A stretch of DNA of 64,000 bases from Cladorhizidae sp. MBARI D1340-BT2 (taxonomy: Eukaryota > Porifera > Demospongiae > Poecilosclerida > Cladorhizidae): contig JAQNBH010000014.1 of NCBI GenBank assembly GCA_028752905.1, positions 28,268,668 to 28,332,667 of the forward strand. Reading direction: 5' to 3'. The translations under genes and the position numbers were made by a program. Shown here piece after piece: positions 22,506 through 35,865 of this stretch. The stretch's first letter is position 1. Each line of letters starts with the position of its first letter. The notes below the pieces were generated by a model that did not search any database, was not told the DNA's origin, and was given only the letters and a program-made list of their open reading frames with translations.

Positions 22506-23204
22506 CAAATCACGGTCCACAAATGGAGAAGGTACGAGTTCCTCCATACCCTCGTACATATCCGTATGCATGGGCAATGATTTCCCGTTGGAGGTCGTTG
22601 CAACCTGCTCCCCGAGCATACTCTCGTACATATCCGTATGCATGGCCAATGATTTCCCGTTGGAGGTCGTTGCAACCTGCTCCCCGAGCATGCGCTCGTA
22701 CATATCCATATGCATGGCCACTGATTTCCTGTTGGAGGTCGTTGCAACCTGCTCCCCGAGAGCAAACGAATTCCTTGAGATACTCAGAGGACGGGGACTA
22801 CTGCGAGGTTCCGGCACCAACGAAACAGACCCACTAGATGAGAGAGACCTCTTATCCAGCACCTGTCTACTCAGTGAATCAATCTCGGCATACGGATTAT
22901 CCTCGTCAAAATCCTCATCGATGAGGGAACTGGTGTCCTGTATTGTATCGTGAATTCTACTTCCGGGAATGTCGCTAGGGAGACTTTGGTCTTGGGGTTT
23001 TCTGTTAGAAGTTCTCGGGCTGACATTGATGTCCTGCAGGCCGACCTGTAAGAGCTCGAGGTCTTTCATGCGCTTGTCTAGCTGTCTCATCAGGTCAAGG
23101 AGAGGCTGGTACGTTTCGGATTTCAACACTAGGCAGACGGGCTCGAGTTTGTCTGAAGTATCTTCCAAAGTGGCCATTGTTTTCTTGACTTCTTGTAAGA
23201 GACT
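22506..23204 (-). CDS. Spectrin-repeat giant protein, exon with three 24-residue repeats
   Basis: A 699-bp exon (233 codons), phase 0 at both ends. The acceptor is TTATCTTATTTAG; the donor is GATTTG followed by GTAAAG. The N-terminal part is a spectrin-like helix (SLLQEVKKTMATLEDTSDKL, then LLDLMRQLDKRMKDLELLQ). Next comes an acidic stretch (LIDEDFDEDNPYAEID), a Ser/Pro/Arg-rich stretch, and then three tandem 24-residue copies built on LGEQVATTSN and MHTDMYE, followed by MEELVPSPFVDRDL. The repeats come from a 72-bp coding minisatellite kept in frame. ATG 23177 is internal and is not a gene start, because the frame extends 27 bases upstream to the acceptor. Confidence 0.88.
22545..22760 (-). 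repeat. Exonic 72-bp repeat, three copies
   Basis: Three tandem 72-bp units lie inside the coding exon 22506-23204, each encoding 24 residues with the core GEQVATTSN, then KS, then AMH or PMH, then DMYE. Copies 2 and 3 are nearly identical; copy 1 differs at a few residues (NRKSVAMHMD). This is the only array in the window that is clearly translated. Confidence 0.9.
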
Positions 23205-23344
23205 CTAAATAAGATAAGGGGGAAAAGTTTCAGTGTAGGTTTAGAGGGGGGTAGGAGATTCATTGCCTAGCCCCCCCACCCTAACCCCCAACCAAATAAA
23301 ATATTAATATGTGAATACCCCAGTCCTGTTATTACTAAATGTTT

Positions 23345-23675
23345 GTATTCGATTATTTATACTGCTACCAATTATTATTAACATTGCTCAATTATTAACA
23401 CTGCTACCAATTATTATTAACATTGCTCAATTTTAACACTGCTACCAATTATTATTAACACTGCCACCAATTAATACCAATTAATCAACACTGCTACCAA
23501 TTATTATAACATTGTTCAATTATTAACACTGCCACCAATTATTATTAACACTGCCACCAATTATTAACACTGCTACCAATTATTATTAACACTGCCACCA
23601 ATTATTATTAACACTGCCACCAATTAATTAACACTGCTACCAATTATTATTAATTGCTCAATTATGCTCAATTAT
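23345..23675. repeat. 22-bp array (CAATTATTATTAACACTGCC)
   Basis: About 14 degenerate copies with TACCAATTATT variants in the intron between exons 22506-23204 and 23827-23970. Confidence 0.9.
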
Positions 23676-23826
23676 TATTAACACTTGCTTGAACATCTAA
23701 ATATCATGTCATCAACTGATAGTCACATTATGAAGTAATCACATTCTGAAATCCACATTCTGAAATTCACATTCTGAAATATAATAACAGCAAAACAACA
23801 ATACTTTTTCCTTTGCCAAAACTTAC

Positions 23827-23970
23827 TGCTCGAGTTTCCACAAGTGTTGAGGTAACCCCATTGGGCTTTTTGCTCTTCTTGCTGAGTGCTTGCATGGAGA
23901 GCTCTGTCTCTGTGATCCAGGAGCCCATCACAGTCATCTCCAATAGCAACTGCTCTGTCCAGCTCTTGGC
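23827..23970 (-). CDS. Spectrin-repeat giant protein, exon
   Basis: A 144-bp exon (48 codons), phase 0 at both ends, acceptor TGCCCTGTGCAG, donor CGAGCA followed by GTAAGT. The peptide AKSWTEQLLLEMTVMGSWIT, then ELSMQALSKKSKKPNG, has the Trp-initiated helix of a spectrin repeat. It joins TLVETRA to the next exon's SLLQEVKK without frame change. Confidence 0.87.
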
Positions 23971-24019
23971 CTGCACAGGGCAGCAAAGGAATGCAACTTT
24001 GGTGAGATGTGGTGACGTT

Positions 24020-24255
24020 TGTATACTTCGGTCTGGATGTTAGTATATTTAGGTCTGGATATTAGTATACAGTACTTAGGTCTGTTTGTTAGTATACTTC
24101 GGTCTGGATGTTAGTATATTTAGGTCTGGATATTAGTATACTTAGGTCTGTTTGTTAGTATACTTCGGTCTGGATGTTAGTATATTTAGGTCTGGATATT
24201 AGTATACTTAGGTCTGTTTGTTAGTATATTAGGTCTGGATGTTGGTATACTTAAC
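24020..24255. repeat. TTAGTATACTTAGGTCTGG array
   Basis: Alternating 21- to 23-base units (TCTGGATATTAGTATAC, TCTGTTTGTTAGTATAC, TTCGGTCTGGATG), giving a repeated three-unit pattern. Short AAC and AAT tracts follow to 24370. Confidence 0.9.
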
Positions 24256-24467
24256 CCTTTTACCTCAAGATTGTTAACCTCAAGATTGGTTAAATAATAA
24301 ATATAATAATGTGGTATTAATAACAATAATAACAACAACAACAACAAAAACAATAATAATAAAGTTTAGTTTAGTTTGTAACAGCCATAATAATAGAATT
24401 AATAATAGAAGAGAAAAGAGATGAGGAGATGAGAGAAAAATTAAGTCCCATCTTTCCACCCACTCAC

Positions 24468-24644
24468 TTGCATCTCTAATTGAGCGAACAAGTCCTGGAC
24501 AACTTTCTGAAACTTTTTCTTGAGCACCAAGAGATCATCACGGACTGAGTTTCCATTAAATATCGGTTCCAAATACAGAAGATGGTTTGAAATTTCACAG
24601 ATGGACTGGAATTGAAATTTCTGTTCTGTCATATCCGTAAACGC
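24468..24644 (-). CDS. Spectrin-repeat giant protein, exon
   Basis: A 177-bp exon (59 codons), phase 0 at both ends, acceptor ATTTTTCTTCAG, donor ATGCAA followed by GTGAGT. Peptide: AFTDMTEQKFQFQSICEISN, then LLVLKKKFQKVVQDLFAQLE. The second half is an ideal heptad helix. The acceptor lies about 50 bases from the large CA-rich higher-order array of the upstream intron. Confidence 0.87.
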
Positions 24645-24689
24645 CTGAAGAAAAATAGATACAAAAACTGTTTTCATAGCAGCACACAC

Positions 24690-26185
24690 ACAGGCACCCT
24701 CACTCACACACACACTCACACACACACTCACACACACACACACTCACACACACACACACACACACAGACACACTCACACTCACTCACACACATACAGACA
24801 CGCACACTCACACACATACAGACACACTCACACACATACAGACACACTCACACATACACAGACACACACTCACACATACACACACTCACACACACACATA
24901 CAGACACGCACACTCACACACATACAGACACACTCACACATACACATACACACACTCACACATACATACACACACTCACACTCACTCACACACAGACACG
25001 CACACTCACACACATACAGACACACTCACACATACACAGACACACACTCACACATACACACACTCACGCACACAGACACTCACTCACACACACACTCACA
25101 GACACACACATGCACACACATACAGACACACTCACACATACATACACACGCACACTCACACACATACAGACACACTCACACATACATACACACACACACT
25201 CACACACACACTCACACACACACACACTCACACACACACACACACAGACACACTCACACTCACTCACACACATACAGACACGCACACTCACACACATACA
25301 GACACACTCACACACATACAGACACACTCACACATACACAGACACACACTCACACATACACACACTCACACACACACATACAGACACGCACACTCACACA
25401 CATACAGACACACTCACACATACACAGACACACACTCACACATACATACACACACTCACTCACACACAGACACGCACACTCACACACATACAGACACACT
25501 CACACATACACAGACACACACTCACACATACACACACTCACGCACACAGACACTCACTCACACACACACTCACAGACACACACATGCACACACATACAGA
25601 CACTCACACATACATACACACGCACACTCACACACATACAGACACACTCACACATACATACACACACACTCACACACACACTCACACACACACACACTCA
25701 CACACACACACACACACACAGACACACTCACACTCACTCACACACATACAGACACGCACACTCACACACATACAGACACACTCACACACATACAGACACA
25801 CTCACACATACACAGACACACACTCACACATACACACACTCACACACACACATACAGACACGCACACTCACACACATACAGACACACTCACACATACACA
25901 GACACACACTCACACATACATACACACACTCACACTCACTCACACACAGACACGCACACTCACACACATACAGACACACTCACACATACACAGACACACA
26001 CTCACACATACACACACTCACGCACACAGACACTCACTCACACACACACTCACAGACACACACATGCACACACATACAGACACACTCACACATACATACA
26101 CACGCACACTCACACACATACAGACACACTCACACATACATACACACACACACTCACACACATACAGACACACACACACACTTAT
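24690..26185. repeat. CA-rich array with about 475-480-bp higher-order unit
   Basis: ACACACTC, ACATACAGACAC and GCACACTC motifs form a block that occurs three times. The marker CACTCACACACATACAGACA lies at about 24781, 25261 and 25735. The 540-residue open frame is an artefact. Confidence 0.94.
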
Positions 26186-26274
26186 ATGGATGTTGCAAAT
26201 AAAAATGAGCTTGGGTATGAATCGACTATTACCTCTATTTGTTTGACATAATGTAAGATGCACAAGCAACCAAC

Positions 26275-27292
26275 TAAATGCTGGCACCTCAGGACACATC
26301 AATCACTCACTAATCTAAATGCTGGCACCTCAGAGTACATCCATCACTCACTAATCTAAATGCTGCCACCTCAGAGTCCATCATCACTCACTAATCTAAA
26401 TGCTACCACCTCAGAGTACATCATCACTCACTAATCTAAATGCTGGCACCTCAGAGTCCATCATCACTCACTAATCTAAATGCTGGCACCTCAGAGTCCA
26501 TCATCACTCACTAATCTAAATGCTGGCACCTCAGAGTCCATCATCACTCACTAATCTAAATGCTGGCACCTCAGGACACATCATCACTCACTAATCTAAA
26601 TGCTGGCACCTCAGAGTCCATCATCACTCACTAATCTAAATGCTGGCACCTCAGAGTACATCATCACTCACTAATCTAAATGCTGGCACCTCAGAGTACA
26701 TCATCACTCACTAATCTAAATGCTGGCACCTCAGAGTCCATCATCACTCACTAATCTAAATGCTACCACCTCAGAGTACATCATCACTCACTAATCTAAA
26801 TGCTGGCACCTCAGAGTCCATCATCACTCACTAATCTAAATGCTGCCACCTCAGAGTCCATCATCACTCACTAATCTAAATGCTGGCACCTCAGAGTCCA
26901 TCATCACTCACTAATCTAAATGCTGGCACCTCAGAGTACATCATCACTCACTAATCTAAATGCTGCCACCTCAGGACACATCCATCACTCACTAATCTAA
27001 ATGCTGGCACCTCAGAGTACATCATCACTCACTAATCTAAATGCTGCCACCTCAGGACACATCCATCACTCACTAATCTAAATGCTGGCACCTCAGAGTA
27101 CATCATCACTCACTAATCTAAATGCTGGCACCTCAGAGTACATCATCACTCACTAATCTAAATGCTGGCACCTCAGAGTACATCATCACTCACTAATCTA
27201 AATGCTACCACCTCAGGACACATCATCACTCACTAATCTAAATGCTGGCACCTCAGAGTACATCATCACTCACTAATCTAAATGCTGCACCT
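26275..27292. repeat. 40-bp minisatellite
   Basis: About 25 copies of 40 bases containing CACTCACTAATCTAAATGCT and GGCACCTCAGAGT. GGCACC/TACCACC/TGCCACC and GAGTCC/GAGTAC/GGACAC variants mark individual units. Confidence 0.96.
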
Positions 27293-27490
27293 CCTCACAA
27301 AATATACTCAGACACAGAGGAACTTTGACCTGCAAAACAAGTCACCCACCACGCAGCAGCTCTCCTGATAACCGCGCCTCTCAGGACCGAAGCACTAACC
27401 ACAATTTTGATGCATAATTCATGCACAGAGATACTTGTACGCACGAAATGACCTTCCCTAGTATTGCATCAAACTCCTCAAGACACTTAC

Positions 27491-27637
27491 CTCGCTCAAT
27501 GTCTTCCAGCTTGTTTCAGTGTAACCTTCACCGTTCTTCTTGATATCCTCCATGGTAGCAGTGTGGCGTTCCAGAGATTCCTTGAACGCCATCATCTCCT
27601 TCTCATACTGAGAGACAATCACAAGCACCTCTTCCGT
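27491..27637 (-). CDS. Spectrin-repeat giant protein, exon
   Basis: A 147-bp exon (49 codons), phase 0 at both ends, acceptor TTCGAATAG (weak pyrimidine tract), donor AGCGAG followed by GTAAGT. The peptide TEEVLVIVSQYEKEMMAFKE, then LERHTATMEDIKKNGEG and SWKTLSE, is helical. It is separated from the upstream exon at 37627 by a 10-kb intron that contains the 6-kb 34-bp array. Confidence 0.85.
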
Positions 27638-27659
27638 CTATTCGAAATTTAAAAAATGC

Positions 27660-27975
27660 ATATGTAACACACACATACACATATGCACACACACATACAT
27701 AACACACACACACACATGTACACATACTCACATGTATACACACATGCACACACACATACATGTAGTAGTATACACACGCACATGTACACACACACATACG
27801 TACACACACATGTACACACATATGCACATGTATACATGTCTGCACACACACACACACACACATACATAACACACACACATGTACACATGTATACACACAT
27901 AGATGTAGTATACACATACACATGCACAGATACTCACATGTATACACACATGCACACACACATACACATACACGC
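27660..27975. repeat. CA/TACA-rich tract
   Basis: ACACATAC and CATGTACAC repeats begin about 25 bases from the acceptor of exon 27491-27637. Confidence 0.92.
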
Positions 27976-28249
27976 AGGCCATAAATTAACTACTTTCAAA
28001 CCATTTTCTTTTTGTCTTTATATATGGCTCACAGAATGAGTGGTTTTGGCAGGCGACTGGACTGTTTTTGGAAGGAACTGTTTCATCCCTGCTGGCCAGC
28101 ATTGTCACCTAAGATCTACTTCATTGGCACCACTTCACACTGCACATCATATGCAGGTTGATGACTAGAAGAATCAGGTGGCGCTATATGAATCTGATAG
28201 CGCTAAATGGCTATTGGAATCTGTTGGTGCTAGTCATTAGTAATTAGTA

Positions 28250-28735
28250 TTTAGCGCGATCAGACTCTGCTAGTCCATTCACATGACCAATCAGGTGCCG
28301 TAAAGCACCACATGACATTCTGCCAATCAGGTGCTCGTAAAGCAGTCACATGACATTCTGCCAATCAGGTGCTCATACAGGTGCCCATAAAGTAGCCACA
28401 TGGCTATAAACAGTGCAATGCACACCTAAATGGAATTTTAAAAACCAGCACCACTCAAGGACTGAGTGATAAGTTTATAGCCAGCTAACCAGCTAAGGAC
28501 TAGCATCACCTGAGGACTGAGTGATAAGTTTATAGCCAGCTAACCAGCTAAGGACTAGCATCACCCAAGGACTGAGTGATAAGTTTATAGCCAGCTAACC
28601 AGCTAAGGACTAGCATCACCCAAGGACTGAGTGATAAGTTTATAGCCAGCTAACTAGCTAAGGAGACTAGCTCCATCTAAGGATTAAGTGAGAAGTTTAT
28701 AGCCAGCTAACCAGCTAGGACTAGCACCACTCAGA
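28250..28735. repeat. Two short arrays
   Basis: 28255-28395 has about three copies of CCAATCAGGTGC with CACATGACATTCTG. 28450-28735 has five copies of a 55-base unit containing GACTGAGTGATAAGTTTATA and GCCAGCTAACCAGCTAAGGA. Confidence 0.9.
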
Positions 28736-29610
28736 GAGAGAGAGAGAGAGCTATGTACCTTGGATAGTGAAAGCTCTGTATAAGGGAGGGAGGGGTTACT
28801 GGGGAAGGGAGATTTTGCCTCATTCTGGACAGGTTAGGTTCCTCCAAAGAGAAGTGACCCCATGCAAAGATTTATGGGCTAGAATAATAAATGGAAGGAG
28901 GGGAATGGGAGGAGCATAGCGGCCATGGAGCAGCCTCTAATGTGGTTTTCTGCCCAACCACAAGGTTTGCTAGTCATCCAGGTAGACATTGCATGGGGTC
29001 ACTAATCAAGCAGCTTAGACTACAGTGGTTAGCCACCACAGAGAAAGGAGAGACAAATGGAGGAGAACAAACATGTTCACCTGCAGCTCCAACTGTGTTG
29101 GCCCCCAGCAGATGGCAACCTCACCCACCATCTTCAAGCAACGCTTCAACAAGAGAGGTGTAACTGTGCAGCTATCTAAACAAGCATTGCTTTGTTGGCC
29201 CCACGCTCAGAGGTGTGTCTAGGATATTGTCTGGCAGGCAATTGGCTCAAGAGGAAATACCCAGATTGTCTGGAGGTCAGGAGAGAGCAGGAAGCAGAAC
29301 ACTCTTGCCTAGTCTGTGAACTTGTTGTACCTAGCAATAGTGCCAGCTGCCTGAGGGGGAGGTTATGCATGAGCTGTCTTCAGACACTTGGAAGAATGTT
29401 TGACATGCAAGAACTTTGACATGCAAGAACCACCTAGAGATTAATGTGGCCATTGCCTCATCCGATCCAGTGAGGTTGCACTAAACATTCAAATCTCTCC
29501 ATTTTACCCAAGGATTTCTCCATTTTATGTATATAGGGATTTCTTGGGATTTCTCCATTTTATATTTTATACAGGGATTTTTTATGGATCTCACAAGGAA
29601 ATCCAGACTT
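28736..29610. other. Unique intron sequence
   Basis: A short GA run at 28735-28750 and a doubled GACATGCAAGAAC at 29400-29428. Short open frames on plus do not have exon-like boundaries. No element recognised. Confidence 0.5.
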
Positions 29611-29628
29611 GGCAATTATTATTATTAT

Positions 29629-29694
<66 letters not shown>

Positions 29695-29728
29695 TAGTAG
29701 TAGTATTGTATTAATTTAATTATTATTA

Positions 29729-29759
<31 letters not shown>

Positions 29760-29790
29760 ATTAATTTTTATTATTAGCATGTACTGCAGA
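29611..29790. repeat. AGT/AGC and ATT microsatellites
   Basis: TAG and CAG triplet runs followed by ATT repeats, just before the 34-bp array. Confidence 0.95.
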
Positions 29791-29864
29791 CATTCCCCAC
29801 CACCTCACCTAATAACAACAACAACAACCTTTTATGAAAACAAAAATAAAACAACAACAACAAC

Positions 29865-32800
29865 CACCTTTTTCTAGAGCACTGGCACTACATCCAGTTC
29901 CTCTACTCTAGAGCACTGGCTCTACATCCAGTTCCCCTACTCTAGAGCACTGGCTCTACATCCAGTTCCCCTACTCTAGAGCACTGGCCCTACATCCAGT
30001 TCCCCTACTCTAGAGCACTGGCCCTACACATCCAGTTCCCCTACTCTAAAGCACTGGCCCTACATCCAGTTCCCCTACTCTAGAGCACTGGCCCTACATC
30101 CAGTTCCCCTACTCTAGAGCACTAGCCCTACAACCAGTTCCTCTACTCTAGAGCACTGGCCCTACATCCAGTTCCTCTACTCTAGAGCACTGGCCCTACA
30201 TCCAGTTCCCCTACTCTAGAGCACTGGCCCTACATCCAGTTCCCCTACTCTAGAGCACTGGCCCTACATCCAGTTCCCCTACTCTAGAGCACTGGCCCTA
30301 CATCCAGTTCCTCTACTCTAGAGCACTGGCTCTACATCCAGTTCCCCTACTCTAGAGCACTGGCCCTACATCCAGTTCCCCTACTCTAGAGCACTGGCCC
30401 TACATCCAGTTCCCCTACTCTAGAGCACTGGCCCTACATCCAGTTCCTCTACTCTAGAGCACTGGCCCTACATCCAGTTCCCCTACTCTAGAGCACTGGC
30501 CCTACATCCAGTTCCCCTACTCTAGAGCACTGGCCCTACATCCAGTTCCTCTACTCTAGAGCACTGGCTCTACATCCAGTTCCCCTACTCTAGAGCACTG
30601 GCCCTACATCCAGTTCCCCTACTCTAGAGCACTGGCCCTACATCCAGTTCCCCTACTCTAGAGCACTGGCCCTACATCCAGTTCCCCTACTCTAGAGCAC
30701 TGGCCCTACATCCAGTTCCTCTACTCTAGAGCACTGGCCCTACATCCAGTTCCCCTACTCTAGAGCACTGGCCCTACATCCAGTTCCCCTACTCTAGAGC
30801 ACTGGCCCTACATCCAGTTCCCCTACTCTCGAGCACTGGCCCTACATCCAGTTCCCCTACTCTAGAGCAGTGGCTCTACATCCAGTTCCCCTACTCTAGA
30901 GCACTGGCTCTACATCCAGTTCCCCTACTAGCACTGGCCCTACATCCAGTTCCCCTACTCTAGAGCACTGGCCCTACATCCAGTTCCTCTACTCTAGAGC
31001 ACTGGCCCTACATCCAGTTCCTCTACTCTAGAGCACTGGCCCTACATCCAGTTCCCCTACTCTAGAGCACTGGCTCTACATCCAGTTCCCCTACTCTAGA
31101 GCACTGGCCCTACATCCAGTTCCTCTACTCTAGAGCACTGGCTCTACATCCAGTTCCCCTACTCTAGAGCACTGGCCCTACATCCAGTTCCCCTACTCTA
31201 GAGCACTGGCTCTACATCCAGTTCCTCTACTCTAGAGCACTGGCCCTACATCCAGTTCCCCTACTCTAGAGCACTGGCCCTACATCCAGTTCCCCTACTC
31301 TAGAGCACTGGCCCTACATCCAGTTCCCCTACTCTAGAGCACTGGCCCTACATCCAGTTCCCCTACTCTAGAGCACTGGCCCTACATCCAGTTCCCCTAC
31401 TCTAGAGCACTGGCCCTACATCCAGTTCCCCTACTCTAGAGCACTGGCTCTACATCCAGTTCCTCTACTCTAGAGCACTGGCCCTACATCCAGTTCCCCT
31501 ACTCTAGAGCACTGGCTCTACATCCAGTTCCCCTACTCTAGAGCACTGGCCCTACATCCAGTTCCCCTACTCAAGAGTTCCCCTACTCTAGAGCACTGGC
31601 TCTACATCCAGTTCCCCTACTCTAGAGTTCCCCTACTCTAGAGCACTGGCCCTACATCCAGTTCCCCTACTCTAGAGCACTGGCCCTACATCCAGTTCCC
31701 CTACTCTAGAGCACTGGCTCTACATCCAGTTCCTCTACTCTAGAGCACTGGCCCTACATCCAGTTCCCCTACTCTAGAGCACTGGCCCTACATCCAGTTC
31801 CCCTACTCTAGAGCACTGGCTCTACATCCAGTTCCTGTACTCTAGAGCACTGGCTCTACATCCAGTTCCTCTACTCTAGAGCACTGGCCCTACATCCAGT
31901 TCCTCTACTCTAGAGCACTGGCTCTACATCCAGTTCCCCTACTCTAGAGCACTGGCTCTACATCCAGTTCCCCTACTCTAGAGCACTGGCCTTACATCCA
32001 GTTCCTCTACTCTAGAGCACTGGCCTTACATCCAGTTCCCCTACTCTAGAGCACTGGCTCTACATCCAGTTCCCCTACTCTAGAGCACTGGCCTTACATC
32101 CAGTTCCCCTACTCTAGAGCACTGGCTCTACATCCAGTTCCCCTACTCTAGAGCACTGGCTCTACATCCAGTTCCTCTACTCTAGAGCACTGGCTCTACA
32201 TCCAGTTCCCCTACTCTAGAGCACTGGCCCTACATCCAGTTCCCCTACTCTAGAGCACTGGCAGTTCCCCTACTCTAGAGCACTGGCCCTACATCCAGTT
32301 CCCCTACTCTAGAGCACTGGCCCTACATCCATTTCCCCTACTCTAGAGCACTAGCCCCACATCCAGTTCCCCTACTCTAGAGCACTGGCCCTACATCCAG
32401 TTCCCCTACTCTAGAGCACTGGCCCTACATCCAGTTCCTCTACTCTAGAGCACTGGCCCTACATCCAGTTCCCCTACTCTAGAGCACTGGCTCTACATCC
32501 AGTTCCCCTACTCTAGAGCACTGGCCCTACATCCAGTTCCCCTACTCTAGAGCACTGGCCCTACATCCAGTTCCCCTACTCTAGAGCACTGGCCCTACAT
32601 CCAGTTCCCCTACTCTAGAGCACTGGCTCTACATCCAGTTCCTCTACTCTAGAGCACTGGCCCTACATCCAGTTCCTCTACTCTAGAGCACTGGCCCTAC
32701 ATCCAGTTCCCCTCCTCTAGAGCACTGGCTCTACATCCAGTTCCTCTACTCTAGAGCACTGGCTCTACATCCAGTTCCCCTACTCTAGAGCACTGGCCCT

Positions 32801-35800
32801 ACATCCAGTTGCCCTACTCTAGAGCACTGGCCCTACATCCAGTTCCTCTACTCTAGAGCACTGGCCCTACATCCAGTTCCCCTACTCTAGAGCACTGGCC
32901 CTACATCCAGTTCCCCTACTCTAGAGCACTGGCCCTACATCCAGTTCCTCTACTCTAGAGCAGTGGCTACATCCAGTTCCCCTACTCTAGAGCACTGGCC
33001 CTACATCCAGTTCCTCTACTCTAGAGCACTGGCTCTACATCCAGTTCCCCTACTCTAGAGCACTGGCCCTACATCCAGTTCCCCTACTCTAGAGCACTGG
33101 CCCTACATCCAGTTCCCCTACTCTAGAGCACTGGCCCTACATCCAGTTCCTCTACTCTAGAGCACTTGCCCTACATCCAGTTCCTCTACTCTAGAGCACT
33201 GGCTCTACATCCAGTTCCCCTACTCTAGAGCACTGGCCCTACATCCAGTTCCCCTACTCTAGAGCACTGGCTCTACATCCAGTTCCCCTACTCTAGAGCA
33301 CTGGCCCTACATCCAGTTCCCCTACTCTAGAGCACTGGCCCTACATCCAGTTCCCCTACTCTAGAGTACTAGCCCTACATCCAGTTCCCCTACTCTAGAG
33401 CACTGGCCCTACATCCAGTTCCCCTACTCTAGAGCACTGGCCCTACATCCAGTTCCTCTACTCTAGAGCACTTGCCCTACATCCAGTTCCTCTACTCTAG
33501 AGCACTGGCTCTACATCCAGTTCCCCTACTCTAGAGCACTGGCCCTACATCCAGTTCCCCTACTCTAGAGCACTGGCTCTACATCCAGTTCCCCTACTCT
33601 AGAGCACTGGCTCTACATCCAGTTCCCCTACTCTAGAGCACTGGCCCTACATCCAGTTCCCCTACTCTAGAGCACTGGCCCTACATCCAGTTCCCCTACT
33701 CTAGAGTACTAGCCCTACATCCAGTTCCCCTACTCTAGAGCACTGGCCCTACATCCAGTTCCCCTACTCTAGAGCACTGGCCCTACATCCAGTTCCCCTA
33801 CTCTAGAGCACTGGCTCTACATCCAGTTCCCCTACTCTAGAGCACTGGCCCTACATCCAGTTCCCCTACTCTAGAGCACTGGCTCTACATCCAGTTCCCC
33901 TACTCTAGAGCACTGGCCCTACATCCAGTTCCTCTACTCTAGAGCACTGGCTCTACATCCAGTTCCCCTACTCTAGAGCACTGGCCCTACATCCAGTTCC
34001 CCTACTCTAGAGCACTGGCCCTACATCCAGTTCCCCTACTCTAGAGCACTGGCCCTACATCCAGTTCCCCTACTCTAGAGCACTGGGCCTACATCCAGTT
34101 CCTCTACTCTAGAGCACTGGCCCTACATCCAGTTCCTCTACTCTAGAGCACTGGCCCTACATCCAGTTCCTCTACTCTAGAGCACTGGCCCTACATCCAG
34201 TTCCCCTACACTAGAGCACTGGCCCTGCATCCAGTTCCCCTACTCTAGAGCACTGGCCCTACATCCAGTTCCCCTACTCTAGAGCACTGGCCTACATCCA
34301 GTTCCCCTACTCTAGAGCACTGGCTCTACATCCAGTTCCCCTACTCTGGAGCACTGGCCCTACATCCAGTTCCCCTACTCTAGAGCACTGGCTGTACATC
34401 CAGTTCCTCTACTCTAGAGCACTGGCCCTACATCCAGTTCCCCTACTCTAGAGCACTGGCCCTACATACAGTTCCCCTACTCTAGAGCACTGGCTCTACA
34501 TCCAGTTCCTCTACTCTAGAGCACTGGCCCTACATCCAGTTCCCCTACTCTAGAGCACTGGCCCTACATCCAGTTCCCCTACTCTAGAGCACTGGCCCTA
34601 CATCCAGTTCCTCTACTCTAGAGCACTGGCCCTACATCCAGTTCCCCTACTCTAGAGCACTGGCTCTACATCCAGTTCCCCTACTCTAGAGCACTGGCCC
34701 TACATCCAGTTCCCCTACTCTAGAGCACTGGCCCTACATCCAGTTCCTCTACTCTAAAGCACTGGCCCTACATCCAGTTCCCCTACTCTAGAGCACTGGC
34801 CCTACATCCAGTTCCCCTACTCTAGAGCACTGGCCCTACATCCAGTTCCCCTACTCTAGAGCACTGGCTCTACATCCAGTTCCCCTACTCTTGAGCACTG
34901 GCCCTACATCCAGTTCCCCTACTCTAGAGCACTGGCCCTACATCCAGTTCCCCTACTCTAGAGCACTGGCCCTACATCCAGTTCCTCTACTCTAGAGCAC
35001 TGGCCCTACATCCAGTTCCTCTACTCTAGAGCACTGGCCCTACATCCAGTTCCTCTACTCTAGAGCACTGGCCCTACATCCAGTTCCCCTACACTAGAGC
35101 ACTGGCCCTGCATCCAGTTCCCCTACTCTAGAGCACTGGCCCTACATCCAGTTCCCCTACTCTAGAGCACTGGCCTACATCCAGTTCCCCTACTCTAGAG
35201 CACTGGCTCTACATCCAGTTCCCCTACTCTGGAGCACTGGCCCTACATCCAGTTCCCCTACTCTAGAGCACTGGCTGTACATCCAGTTCCTCTACTCTAG
35301 AGCACTGGCCCTACATCCAGTTCCCCTACTCTAGAGCACTGGCCCTACATACAGTTCCCCTACTCTAGAGCACTGGCTCTACATCCAGTTCCTCTACTCT
35401 AGAGCACTGGCCCTACATCCAGTTCCCCTACTCTAGAGCACTGGCCCTACATCCAGTTCCCCTACTCTAGAGCACTGGCCCTACATCCAGTTCCTCTACT
35501 CTAGAGCACTGGCCCTACATCCAGTTCCCCTACTCTAGAGCACTGGCTCTACATCCAGTTCCCCTACTCTAGAGCACTGGCCCTACATCCAGTTCCCCTA
35601 CTCTAGAGCACTGGCCCTACATCCAGTTCCTCTACTCTAAAGCACTGGCCCTACATCCAGTTCCCCTACTCTAGAGCACTGGCCCTACATCCAGTTCCCC
35701 TACTCTAGAGCACTGGCCCTACATCCAGTTCCCCTACTCTAGAGCACTGGCTCTACATCCAGTTCCCCTACTCTTGAGCACTGGCCCTACATCCAGTTCC

Positions 35801-35865
35801 CCTACTCTAGAGCACTGGCCCTACATCCAGTTCCCCTACTCTAGAGCACTAACTCTACATGGCAC
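29865..35865. repeat. Six-kb array of 34-bp units
   Basis: About 175 copies of a 34-base unit (TCTAGAGCACTGGCCCTACA, then TCCAGTTCCCCTAC). Most units differ only at CCC/CTC (GGCCC or GGCTC) and TTCCCC/TTCCTC. Rare private variants identify a large internal duplication (see findings). It lies in the 10-kb intron between exons 37627-37866 and 27491-27637. Confidence 0.97.

Noticed and set aside
24612..26246. 544-residue Thr/His open frame on plus.
   Set aside because: Pure product of the CA array, with no exon boundaries. It overlaps the real minus exon 24468-24644 at one end.
28891..29419. Overlapping plus-strand frames of 65-90 residues.
   Set aside because: Intronic, no matching splice sites, no recognisable family; probably chance.
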